DNA of 64,000 bases, taken from Gryllus longicercus (Eukaryota; Arthropoda; Insecta; Orthoptera; Gryllidae). Below are positions 38,156-49,889 of the stretch, piece by piece; positions within the stretch are counted from its first letter, which is position 1; each line of letters starts with the position of its first letter. The notes beneath the pieces are model-generated. The model had not been told where the DNA came from. It saw nothing but the letters and a program-made list of their open reading frames with translations, and made no database searches. Made by a program: the position numbers and the translations under genes. The stretch spans positions 7,490,501 to 7,554,500 of the forward strand of contig JAZDUA010000008.1 of NCBI GenBank assembly GCA_038098605.1. Reading direction: 5' to 3'.

Positions 38156-38375
38156 GATCCTGTATGAGCAACGGAGTGAATCACATGTGACGAAAATAAG
38201 CTTTTAAGACAATTTCAAGTACACTCTGCCTTATAAACTACTTGGATATTCCGAATGACTGAACCGCAATAAGCGCTCAAACGTAGGTTTGAAAAAATGA
38301 TTTCTAGGCTAAAATTTGCATTGTAGAATTATAGAAACAGTCCTGAAACATGTAAATTGTTTGTTATTTACATAA

Positions 38376-38494
38376 GAAATGAATATATTTGTTCAAAAAG
38401 CAAAATTAACACAAATAAAAAACTCAATTTACTCAATTCGACAGCTTTTTTATTTCTGGGTTAATTTTTCTTTCTAAACAAATATATTCATTTC
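38376..38494. repeat. long hairpin, stem about 45 bp
   Basis: The arm 38376-38422 pairs with 38446-38494. The outermost 18 bp are perfect (gaaatgaatatatttgtt against its complement). Inside, mismatches are scattered through aaattaac and ataaaaaa blocks. The loop is about 23 nt. Confidence 0.8.
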
Positions 38495-38499
38495 GTTTG

Positions 38500-41400
38500 T
38501 GTATCTTATTGTGCTAAACGATCTAATTTGATAATAAATTTTCGAGAATATAGCTTTTCTGATAATTTCATTTTATTTATTACAAATGTAAACATTTAAT
38601 TATCATATCAATTGACATATTAGAGGAACCTTCAACGTTTTAGAAATTACTTTTTATGCAAAGAGAGACTAGTCAAGCTTTGAAAGTATGTTTACTCTTT
38701 AGAAATTTCATTGACTATACTAGAAGAATCCTCCATTGTCCGGTTATTTATCTTTCAGTCGTCTATTACACAAGAAAAGGAATTGATACTATCAATATGT
38801 ATATCTCGTTCTGATCTGGGGCATACTGCCTGAACCCACCCTACTCGTTGCCCCCGTTCTCGCTCTGACCTGCTCTGCTGACGATTAAAATAAAAACAAA
38901 CATTCTTCGTTAGAAAATACAAAATAAAATTTGAAAATAGTAGCCTTAGGTCATGCGCGACAGAATACTATATCTTTCAGTTGAAATTGCACCGAAATCT
39001 GTTCAGTCGTTCCAGAAAATCCGAAAATTGTAAAAACAATTGAATGTTTATATCGGAAAAATAAACGAATAGCTAAATTTGAATCCTTATGAACCATATA
39101 CCGTCTGTACTCCATTTACAGCTAGGAAAACGTAACCCCTCACCAAAACAGAATCAAACGAAAATTTTAAAAACATTTTCTTCATCCTCCTTATCCTTTT
39201 TTTCATAAAGTTCACCTACAACAAATCAATTTTATTTTTCAGGTGATGAAATAACTACATTTTGTTTCTCCTTTATCTCTCAAATAAATTGTATATTTCT
39301 TCCAAAAGCATCAGAGACTGACACATGTCAATATTCAATAAAAAAAACACGAATGAAATTTAAAAAAATGCAGTTATTTTGAAATCACAGATGGACACAT
39401 CTGTTTTATTATGGATATGAAAAACTTTAAACAAATGTACAAAATGTTTATTTTTTTATCCATAATAACAGAACCATAATATTGTAGAAACTTAGTATTG
39501 TCAATGTTAAATACTATATTTATTTAATCGCTAATAACATAGATGTTGATGCGACTAAAAATAAAATTAATTTAAAAAATGTATATACATTTTGCATTAG
39601 GAACGTCACCGAATAAAGAAGGACAAATAAAACTGATTTGTATTAGCTAAATGTTTGAATGATCAATTGAAATTACATTAATTTATAAGTGGTAAGAATA
39701 TTATAAATAAAAATAGAATATTTTAATAGAAGTAATGTTCTATTCCGTTGAAAGACCAAGAGGCAGTTCTTTGCTGAGGAAACAATTGGCTGCTGGGAAG
39801 TTTGCGACTGTTGAAAGAATTGTTTTTGTTCAAACAACATTTAGGACTTCTCAGTTCTTTTGTTGCAAAGGAAATATGAAAGAGAGCTTCACAATGGATT
39901 GCATTGATTTGATCGTTAGGAGACCCAACAAAATTTCTACAAACAATTAAATAAATTAACTGAACCTTACAGCACGCTTATTTAACAATATTCATTTCAT
40001 TCACAATATTTAGCTGTAAATTTTTACGATATTTCTTCCTAAATAAATAATGTAGTTACTCTTAAAATACCAAAGTCATATTTCTCTCGTTGCGAAGTAG
40101 TAGTATTACATATTAAATACTCTCGAGTTTGAGAAATAAACGCATGAGGGAAAACAGTTGTGCCAACATTGTTGCTAAAAACTGAAAACAAAACTCGATT
40201 ATTGTAAGAAAATTACATACTATACAAAATCAGAAAAATATATAAAATATATTCAGAAGTTCACCACTATAAATATACATATCTTTTATTGGTTAATTTG
40301 AAGTCATTGGTTTCAGCGCTTGAAATGAGATTTTAAGCTTGTAGTTAATTTCATTTTCCAAGTTATCTTTTTCAATCGCGTTTCCGTAATCCTCTTTTTT
40401 CGCTGTTCTACTCTTTTAATAATTACTTACTGTTAATAATTCAACTTTTTCATGTAACCAACGATTAATCAGAACGTCACTTAAAAAAGCTGCTACCTAC
40501 CCTTGAAATACACCTTGGTTAAAATGCTTTTAAGTGAAATTTACGTTAGTAATGATATTAACACAATTTACGGTATGTAAATCATTCTACATCATTCGCT
40601 ACATATTTGGCACTAAGATCAATTAATTTAATTTTGGCAACGCGTTTACTAATTACCATTAGAAGTACGTTCCAGAACTTTTCGCTCCATTGCTTATAAT
40701 GAAAATGCATTAACTCACCCATATGTTGGTTGTCGTATGCCGATTTTCTTAAAGGAAATAAACTATTGCCGTGGGTTTCAATGTGTTGAGGATTACTTGT
40801 TACTTGTTACTGCGAATGATAAAATCTTACATCTGTCGTTTACATTGGACGATGCTACAGCTGTAACAATAGCTACGAATGATTCTATGAAGACTAACGA
40901 TTTCACTTTTCCGCAACAATGAGGAATTGAACCTAATAACAATGGAAGAGCAAATCATTTATAACTACTCAAATATTATCTATGAAATTATTTATAATAT
41001 TAATAAATTAAAAAAAATGAAATGTCTTTCCAAAAACACTGAAAAAAGGCATAAAAACATTATTTTATGTTTCGTCTATTGACATACATTAAAAAAATCA
41101 CAATACTTGTTTTATAAATAGTCGTAATGCATCGTAATATTATAATTACGTTGTAAACTCATTAACTGCATAACTTTATCATTTAATACTTCACAATATG
41201 TTAACTTTTTTGTAAGTTTTTTTTACCTAAAGGTAAATAAATTAAAGGTTGATGGGACGCACTCAGGAAGTGTGTCATATTTTTTTACGAATCTATAACA
41301 TTCATTCAGTCGATGAACATAATGATTGGACATTGTGTGTGAAGTAAATAAATATTGGGCTCAATAGCATTGAAATAAAATCAAATAATGCCTTCTGAAG

Positions 41401-42762
41401 GTAATGATAAAAGAATGCTTATTACTAAATTTCATCACGGGTAAAATTACTATGTAAAGTTACACGAGGACAATACGTAGACGTGAACAGGAAAAAATGA
41501 ATAGCAATTTACAATATTCCTACGTGAATGTGTAAATACGTTGTAAGTACGTAAACGAATTGAAAATACTAAGAATCCATCTTTCAATACATATGTAAGA
41601 ACTGACACAGTATTTGGAAAATGCGTTTATTTTAACTTGAATTCAGTGACACTAAGTAACAATTTTGATCTGGAATAACTCGAAGCGTAATAATGCCATT
41701 GGAACGAATTAAAAAAACAATTAATACCAAAATGTGTAAACTCTAAAATACGTGAATTCAATTTTAACCCGGCGACGGGATCGTGAAAAATCCTGTCGTC
41801 AGGGGGAACGTTGGGTCTAATAGACCTGCTAGTTTTTTGAGCCTATTTAAAGCACTAATTAACTATACAAATATTTTATAATGAAGTAAAATAAGCAAAT
41901 AAGTCATAGATTCAAAATACAGCAGAAAATATATACCAATTTTTTAAAAATCTCAGACTCGTGAACAAAAACAAAATAAAAAGTGAACGAAGAGCAAAAA
42001 TAGAAAATATAGCATTAAGGTAATAACGACAGTATTAACAAAATTAGTCTGCATGACTTCAACAATTATAATGGAAGAATTTTTCACAGTAATGTTTTAT
42101 ATAATGATTTATAATGTTTTATGGATGCATTTTTTTTACAATAATTTTTTCGGCCATTTTGTTTTTCTTAACTTTTCCGAGAAAGTGTTTTTTGGCCTAC
42201 TAAAATTTAAAATAATTTGCGTTTATAAATCTTAAATTATCGATTTTATTTATAAAAATTAGAAAGCAAATAAATGTATTACAAAACGTTGCGGTTTAAG
42301 GTGAGATTCCTCCCAGAAAAATATCAAATTTTGTCTTTTAAGATTAAACTTTTTACTGGACTTTTCTGAACATTTTGATATATTTTTAATAAATAATTGT
42401 TTTTTTTATTATTTTATTGAGTTTTGAATGTGAATTGGCTCAGGCTGACGTTTCGGAACTTCCAAGGTTTCACATAAACATAGTTTTGAAACTATTCACT
42501 CTGGAAGGCTGTGGTTTTCGCAATTTCATATTGTCTTGTTTATCTTTTTATTTATGCTTATATATTTTTTTTGTTGTAATGTAAGCAAGGGAGACAATAT
42601 TTTAATCCCTAGAAAGTATTTTCTTTAATCCCACTTTTTCTTTCGGTCGGGGAAAAAGTAAGTTTTATGATGCAAAATAGGACATCACTGCAGAATTATG
42701 CAACGGTAATGTTTTACTGTTGTAAATTGTATTACCGTTGTAATGTAATGTATTACCAACTA
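38500..42762. other. gene-free AT-rich stretch
   Basis: Only frames of up to about 71 codons. CpG is at ordinary levels for the window, in contrast to the block at 34.4-37.6 kb. A weak hairpin (ggcgacgggat...atcctgtcgtc) lies at 41765-41800. Confidence 0.45.
39401..39471. repeat. imperfect inverted repeat around tattatggata
   Basis: ctgttttattatggata at 39401-39417 pairs with tatccataataacag at 39457-39471 through a 2-nt bulge. The inner sequence is A/T-rich and partly self-complementary. Confidence 0.65.
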
Positions 42763-43933
42763 TACTGAGGGGACAAAAGTCATGGGATACCTCCTAAAGT
42801 CGGGTGGGATCTCGTTTTGCCCGGAGACGTGCAGCAACTCGGCGTAGCATGGACTCAACAAATCGTTGGAAGTCCCCCGCATGATTGATTTGAGCCATGC
42901 CGTCCATAATTGCGTATGTTTCGCCGATGCAGGAGTTTGGGTACGAACTGACCTCTCAATTATATCTTCATAAATATAATCTAAGTGGACAATTCATTCG
43001 CTTGAATTGTCCAGAATCGCAAATAATAGTGGCCAGGTGACATAGTGCATTGTCATCCGTAAAAAATCAATCGTTGTTTGGGAACAAGAAGCCAATGAAT
43101 GACTGCAATTGGTTTCTAAGTAACTGAACTAACCATTGATGGTTTAATTGGATTAATGATTGGTTTATTTGGGGCAGACGACCCAGTCCATTCCATGCCA
43201 AAGCAACCCTAACCATCATTGATCCACCATCAGTTTGCAGAGAGCCTTGTTGACAACTTGGTGTGTGGCTTCGTGAGGTCTGCTCCGAACTGGAACCCTG
43301 CGATCATCTCTTACCAACTGAAATCTGGACTCATCTGACTAAGCCACGATTTTCCTATCGTGTAGGGTCCAATCTATATGGTCAAGAACCCAGGAAAGGC
43401 GGTGTAGGCGATGTCGTGCTGTTAGCAAAGGCACTCGAGTCTGTCTCCTGCTGGTATAGCGAATTAAAGACAAATTTCACCGCACTCTTCTAATGAATAC
43501 GTTCATTGTACGTCCCCCATATGTATTTCTACGGTTATTTCATGCCGTGTCACTTGTCTGTTAACACTGCTAAATCTTCGAGAACGTCTCTGCTCTCGAT
43601 CATTAAGTGAAGGTGGTCGGTCACTGCGTTGTCGGTGGTGAGAGGTTATGCTTGAAATTACGTATTCTTGATATACTCTTGACACCGTGGATCTCGGAAT
43701 ACTGAATCTCTTAACGATTTACCAAACGGAATGTCCCACGCGTCTAGCTCCACCTAACATTCCGCGTTCAAAATCTGTTATTTCTTTCTGTGGCTACAAT
43801 AAAGTCAGAAACCTTTTCACATGAATCACTACAGTGTAAATGGAAACACTATCTTTTTATAACTTTTGTACATAATACAACTGCTATTTGTACATTTGTG
43901 TATTGCTATCCCTTCTCTTCTGTCACCTCAGTG
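42763..43933 (-). mobile_element. Tc1-like DNA transposon, end to end, transposase broken
   Basis: The two ends are inverted repeats. The left reads tactgaggggacaaaag and the right, on the minus strand, cactgaggtgacagaag, each followed by a gggata-like motif and each flanked by TA, the target duplication typical of Tc1/mariner. The body is about 1.17 kb. On the minus strand one can follow ITDFERGML, an early stop after GHSVW, IPRSTVSRVYQEY of the helix-turn-helix region (near 43685), and then the catalytic part in several frames. Stops and frameshifts make it inactive. Of three related copies in the window it is the only one with both ends. Confidence 0.88.
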
Positions 43934-45315
43934 TAATACTGTTTGAGTTTTAAAACAATGTGTTCTGCCATTATTTTCTCCATAGTAAATTATATCACTA
44001 TTAGCCAATCGCTAATTTGGACAAAATTAACTACGTCAAAACTAGGCTAGTAGTAATGTTTGTAGACTTGGCTTCGTTCCCAGATATGTGTGGTTCCTAT
44101 TCTACCAGATGAAACACTGCAATGTAGAAAGGCTTTTTCTTATCTGAATGACAATGATATTTACTGACTTGCGATAACCCGATTTCTACGTAAAACATCT
44201 TCCGCGATAGCTGTAATTCTGTAGTTAGTGTTGGTTACCACCACATTTTATTGACCACATGATCTTACGCTGGTTATGTGAAAGCCTGGACAGTGTTAGA
44301 ATTCCGAAGAAATTGTTCATCACCAATGTCATTCCATGAGAAAGACAACTCTGTGAGTAGAGAATGCAGTTACCGAGCGTCATGATCAGTCATAACAAAT
44401 GATTATCATGTTAACCGATGCTCTTATGGAGTATGCCTAGCCCTCCAACTATTTTTAGAAAACTTAATATTACGCTATGTTAATGAAACAAAATAAAAAA
44501 TATATATATCTTACACATTCATCAAAGAACGCGTAAACCATTCTGAATGCATTCCTGTGAGAAGTATCAACTCAATAATACGGTAGAAATAGCAACGGAA
44601 AAATATAGTTATAATAATATTAACAAATAGCAGTCAAATGCTTAGTTGACCTCGGTCTGCTTTATCGCTTCCTTTCTTGCTGACCTATTAACCCTCAGAA
44701 CGCGGGGTCGGGTGAGGTGCATGGATTTCCGAAGGGCAGAAAATACTAATTGGTTATGGGGGACTTGCATCATGTAAAAGAATCCCGGCTAAATACGAGA
44801 CAAAGTTACTTGCTATGGCAATTCCCATTATACTCAGATTCCATATCCATTTAGCCGGAAACGCCTCAGGTAATGAATGAATGTGTCCAGTGTCCTTAGT
44901 TGTGACCATTCTTTATTGTTCTGTGGTTGTGACGAACCCTGGCGGTAAATGTAGAAGTAAACGCTAGAAGTGCCTTCCTGCCGTATGCGCTGATGCTCTA
45001 TTTATTTTCATCCTAATATTTACTTTACGAAATATTTATTAAGATATTCTGTATTCCGATCATATATTGTTTTGTTTCACACTTAAAATTTCATCTTTAG
45101 GTGTTTTATTTACTTTATATCATAATTTAGTACGTGACAGAACATATTATTGGTAAAAATATTGTAAAAACGAACTGCATTGTACAGAAGTTATCTCTTC
45201 TCTTTTCTCACGTTTCCATCACGTTTTAATTGTTTAAGGATGAGATACTCCAACTAGTAAATGCATTCCTACTGATCCCGCGATACGGGATGTTATCATT
45301 TAGCAACGTAAATCT

Positions 45316-45648
45316 TCATAGCAGTTTTGAAGATTGATGTGAAACTAGAAAGCCGCCCCGTCGCGCGATAATAGGGCAAGAGAGCGGTTTTCTCCCTTTT
45401 AGCCAGAGCGCCAAAAAGTTGCCGCTTTTCGGCGGGTTCTGACGTCTCAAAAGAAAACTAATTTTTGTATGGTTTACTAGATCATTGCTTTGTTTTTGTG
45501 GTCCTGAAACAAAACACGTAACGGTATTGTTTACGGAGCTATGAATACAAGAGGTGGCAAAACCAACCTCTGTCATGTTCCACATGTGAAGCCAGTCCGC
45601 CATCCAAAACACGTCTGTTAAACACGATAGTAAATGGGCAGTACCCAT
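45316..45648 (-). CDS. unrecognised 110-codon open frame
   Basis: Isolated frame with MADWLHMWNM near its start and no known domain, signal peptide or membrane segment. It is less AT-rich than its flanks. An acceptor-like gtttcag|g occurs inside, so part could be an exon. It may equally be a chance frame in an old insertion. Confidence 0.15.
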   Translation of the reverse strand: MGTAHLLSCLTDVFWMADWLHMWNMTEVGFATSCIHSSVNNTVTCFVSGPQKQSNDLVNHTKISFLLRRQNPPKSGNFLALWLKGRKPLSCPIIARRGGFLVSHQSSKLL

Positions 45649-46716
45649 TTTTCAAAATAATTTAATAATCATAGGAATATTGAAGACTATAATAACTAAA
45701 ACGGATTAGATTCATTTCAAATTGTGGGGTGACTTAAAGTATTTTCAGTGTGTGAAAACCAAAATAACCTCAAACTTAAAACGTTAAGAATACTTCACTA
45801 CTAAATGTACTTCTTCTACCTTTGAGATTTATCACAAGATCTCTCACAAAAAAAGTGTTCAATTAAATAAAAACTAACACTGCTGTCATTCTGGTGGTGT
45901 ATTCTTGTGATGCACAAATGATTACGAAATAGTATTCTTAGAATTGTTGTCTCAATATTCGAGATCTGGCTAGCATACTAACTATATGATTAAAAAAGCA
46001 CATTGTCGTGCTGTACTGTTACTTATTTATTTACAATTTTCTTACATAAACATTAAGTACTCTCACCTGAAGGTAAAAGAATCAGGGTCCTAAAGTTTAG
46101 AGTTTGTAGATAGGCCAGTAATACAATTGATGTCAACATTCTGCAAAACTTTCGGGTTTCTTTGAAGAAGACGTAAAAAATAATGTTTTTTATAAATGTT
46201 AATGTTTTTTATTTTGAAGGCATCTTTAGTCAATAATTATATCCCAGCACAATTTACTTCTCATGTGGTTTTTTTGTGATCTGCCCACCACTGGGCTCTA
46301 CCACTTTTGTTTTTTAGAACCTAAGGTATTTAGAAACAAAAAAATCCTTTATTTCCTCGGGATTTACAGGAGGCTGGGGAAGGATGTTACTGGGGAATCA
46401 ACATTTGTTTTATTGCAGGGTGGGGCTATTGTTTGGTTAGGTGTTATGGTGCTTATTTTATTATTATTTTATTGACGCTTTAAAAGAAAGGTTGGTTATT
46501 TTGTTAGAGTAATGTGGAGAGGATATGTTTTTTTTTATTTCAGGAAGACGATTTTTGGGTTTATTTTATTGAGGTGACTATTATGGTGATGATGGATGAG
46601 TTACTTTTTTTGCGGGGAGATTGCTGCTGTGGGTTTTTTGGGCTATGAGTTGTTGCTTTGCTAGGGTCATGGCTTTGGAGATTGGATTGGGAGGGTAAAA
46701 ATATCAAGAGGATGCT

Positions 46717-46829
46717 TATTACTTTCCCGTATACGTACGTTTATACGATGTAATACACTTAGTATAGGAAAAGTTATGTAATGATGAAACTCTATTTCAA
46801 GATATCAACAAAAATACACGTTTTGAAGG
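46717..46829 (-). repeat. palindrome-ended dispersed repeat, copy C (inverted)
   Basis: The reverse complement of this stretch follows copies A and B through aaaacgtgtatttttgttga, attacataacttttcctata and the end cgtacgtatacggg. The middle is more diverged. Beyond its far end is a run of G's, in the position where copy A has four C's. Confidence 0.78.
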
Positions 46830-48143
46830 GGGGGGGGGGCATAGATGACAGCAAGCAAGTTTGTAGCAAGTTTGTAGAAATGCGTTAGATTGAGTGCTGT
46901 GAAAGCTGTCGCGGTGTAGGCATAATTATACGTAATATTTAAAGTATTAATTATGGGTCAATGTAGACTTGATGGCTCGTTATGGTATTATGCCAATACG
47001 ATCCCACACGTATTTGAAGAATATATCTAAAACAAAGGAAACAAACCGGAATATAAAATGTATTCAGTATATCAGATGAATGCAAGATTGTGGTCACTGA
47101 GTACTTCATCAATCAATAATGTCTATATCTGCAGAAATCTATGAAATGTAATTGTCTAAGATAGCGACTTTAGACTTAACTTTATCTTGGTTTGTTTCCC
47201 TTCTAAAGTTACCGTTTTAATTGAAATTGTCGTCGCAGCATTTTGGATATCACAGGCGGCGCTCAGGTAGTTCTGCCCCGCCTCTCCCCACACTCCCTAT
47301 ACCTCCTTGTCCTATTCGCTGAGCTGATATACAATCATTCATACTTGTGTACCTGCGGTGCAGATTGCATAAAACAAATACATTTTTGCTCTTTCAAACC
47401 CTATGTTATGCTTGTCGAAGATCAATTTTTAAAAATAATCTCATTAGTAACGTATAAGGAAACCACACTTCAAATTTGAATTTTGTAGCATATGTATTTT
47501 TTGTTCGGCGTTGTCATGCCAGTCGTGAAGTGTCAGATTCTTTTTTCGTATTGTTAAAATTAGCTGTAAAACTCTTTCAACTGTTTAACGCGTAAATTAT
47601 TTTATTTGTACTATAAACATTGGTGCTTAGAGTTACAATGTTGTATCAAGTTCATAATAATAATTTTCTAAAAGAGTAATGTAGTTATCTTTACACAAAA
47701 TTATTGTAATGAATAATTTATATTATTTATAAAAGTATTTACATAGCAAAGAGTTAATGTTACGTTGCGACATATTTGTCTCTTCCAGAAACTGCGAAGC
47801 CCTTGACAAAACGTCTGCAACTCAGGTTCATTCGTCAATTATCGTACTTTCAATATAAATAAATATCAAAATATGCTAACATTCTATTACATGATATGAA
47901 GAGTTTTCGAATTATGATTACAAATGATTTCATTCAAAAGGAAGAAGAAAAATGATGGATTAATATTAACGCACAGCGGTAATTTGAAGTAACTTCTTTT
48001 GTTTACAAAATTATATTACTGCAAAAGATGTAGTCATTAAAAGTAACAAGTCGAAAATCATATATTTTTAACTACTCGGGATATGAATTACTAAATTATC
48101 TGCAATATCAATAATTCAAATAGTTACATTATTCACTTCATTT

Positions 48144-48182
48144 GTTTATATACCACAACGATCTAAGTTGTGGTATATAAAC
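48144..48182. repeat. perfect 16-bp inverted repeat, 7-nt loop
   Basis: gtttatataccacaac and its exact complement flank gatctaa. It lies in gene-free AT-rich DNA, about 0.9 kb beyond the predicted 3' end of the receptor gene. Confidence 0.85.
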
Positions 48183-49065
48183 CTCCGTGTTCTCAATTTC
48201 GTCAATCGTGATGCTAAATAAAGTGAATAGATAGTTTATATATTTGAAGGTGTTGCAAACATTCCTTTTTTATGCGTAAATTCATACTGAATATCCACTT
48301 CAGGGAAAGAGAGCATTAATAAGACATTGAAAAACGATTGCATAGTTTAAAGAAAAACAATTACACTACATGAAACTTGTGGATTGGAAATTCTAAGGGT
48401 ATTTAGTACAAGTATACAAACAAGAAGAGAAAGAGACATATAAATTTGTTTGTTTTCACTTGAAGCAAAATAATACTTTTTCTTGTATACACTTCGTAGA
48501 AAAATCTACGACTTAACACCAAATACAGAAACTTATCTAATTAACTCTGTACACAAGAAATAGCATATTATTGTAAAGGATTCTTATTATAAAGAATAAA
48601 ATTGATTTTTTTTAACTTCCCTACATATTTTGAAATTCACATTAATAGAACGTCCTAGGATGCAATTGAAAACGTTAATTTAAAAAATCCTTTTGCCAAA
48701 AACAGCATGCTTAATGAAATGACTGGAATGATATGTTTTAAGTAACCATATCAACGTTGACTATCTACTAAGGAAGTAAACGAATAAAGACGTCATTTTA
48801 GCCAACACTATTCCAAGAAGAAAATGTCTCTAACTATTACATATTCACTCAAGCATCCAGGTACGAGAGAAATATATCGAGTAAATACAAAAAATGGGTT
48901 GTTGGGTGAGGTGGCTTGGTGATATTGTTCTCCTCCCAACCCAAAATATTTTTGTGATTTTACTCCAGTTTTTCAAAATAATTGCAACAAATCGATCGCG
49001 TATCATTGAAATGTAGCATTTCTGCTAATTGTGGGTAAAATAGCATTCTAAAACAGAGAGCACTT

Positions 49066-49071
49066 TTTATT
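49066..49071 (-). terminator. candidate polyadenylation signal of the Mth-like gene
   Basis: AATAAA on the minus strand, about 370 nt beyond the stop codon. It is the first canonical hexamer I see downstream, giving a 3' UTR of roughly 0.4 kb. No transcript evidence is available. Confidence 0.45.
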
Positions 49072-49441
49072 GAACTGCTTTGTATGGAGGAAGTCTCGAA
49101 CTGAAATAGATTCCTCTGATATATAGTACGTCAGGAACGTCTCTCCGCAGTGATACCTTGCTGGTTAGAGGGCTTGCAACAAAAAATATGTTGGTAGCAC
49201 GAGTTGCAGCTTGTAACAAAAGGAAACGTAAATGTCGCACTCAACAAAACAATATAACAATACTAGAAGTGTGGTAGTCTTCACTTGTTTCCCAGCGATC
49301 TGTTTCCTACCAACGTAAATGCAAATTTGAATAGGAGGCCCTGACTCATCTCACTGGGGAGAGTTTTCGTGCGCACCGTACTTTCCGGATACGACCCTGC
49401 GTGTGTCATAATAAGTCTTCGTGGTAAGAAAGCAGTCTCCG

Positions 49442-49889
49442 CTACTCGCCAGCACATCCCTCCACTACAAGAGAAGCCCCGCCGCCAGAATCGGTGTGTT
49501 TGTCAACACGAGGTGTCTTGACCTCCGCCATTTCCAGCCCTCGAGCGGGCATTCGGTCGTCATCACACAGCGTGGACAGGGTGGCCGCCGACGAATGCGA
49601 GGCCACCGAATCCCCCTTGGCCGACGGCTGCGGCGCGTGCTGGCGCGATGCTTTCTGCGCGCCGTCTGCTGCGTTCGCACTCGCGCAGAAGCGCAGGCGG
49701 CGACGCAGGCCGCGCACCGTCCGCCTGTTGCACGCGCAGAGGACGAAGATGGCCGCCGCGCGCGCCAAGTCGATGATCTCCGCGGCGATGTTGAAGTAAA
49801 AGCCGCCGCCGTTTACCGCCCAAGCGGCCAACTCTGCCGCCATCTCCGCCACGCCCATCACCCACAGGAGTTTGACGTACAGGAAGACG
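49442..49889 (-). CDS. mthl: Mth-like receptor exon 6: TM6, TM7, cytoplasmic tail, stop
   Basis: Codes residues 462-610. The acceptor is tattccttcag|C. TM6 is VFLYVKLLWVMGVAEMAAEL and TM7 is FYFNIAAEIIDLARAAAIFV. A basic juxtamembrane stretch (NRRTVRGLRRRLRF) leads into a low-complexity Ala/Ser/His tail that ends in VVEGCAGE and TAG. The exon is GC-rich and open in several other frames on both strands, which I treat as shadows. No further exon is needed because all seven segments are accounted for. Confidence 0.92.

Larger units (their letters stand above)
43936..49065. other. gene-free stretch downstream of the receptor gene
   Basis: Apart from repeat copy C, the hairpin at 48.15 kb and the weak frame at 45.3-45.6 kb, nothing is recognisable. 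Confidence 0.45.

Noticed and set aside
43263..43493. A 76-codon plus-strand frame
   Set aside because: It is antisense to the transposase of the Tc1-like element at 42763-43933.
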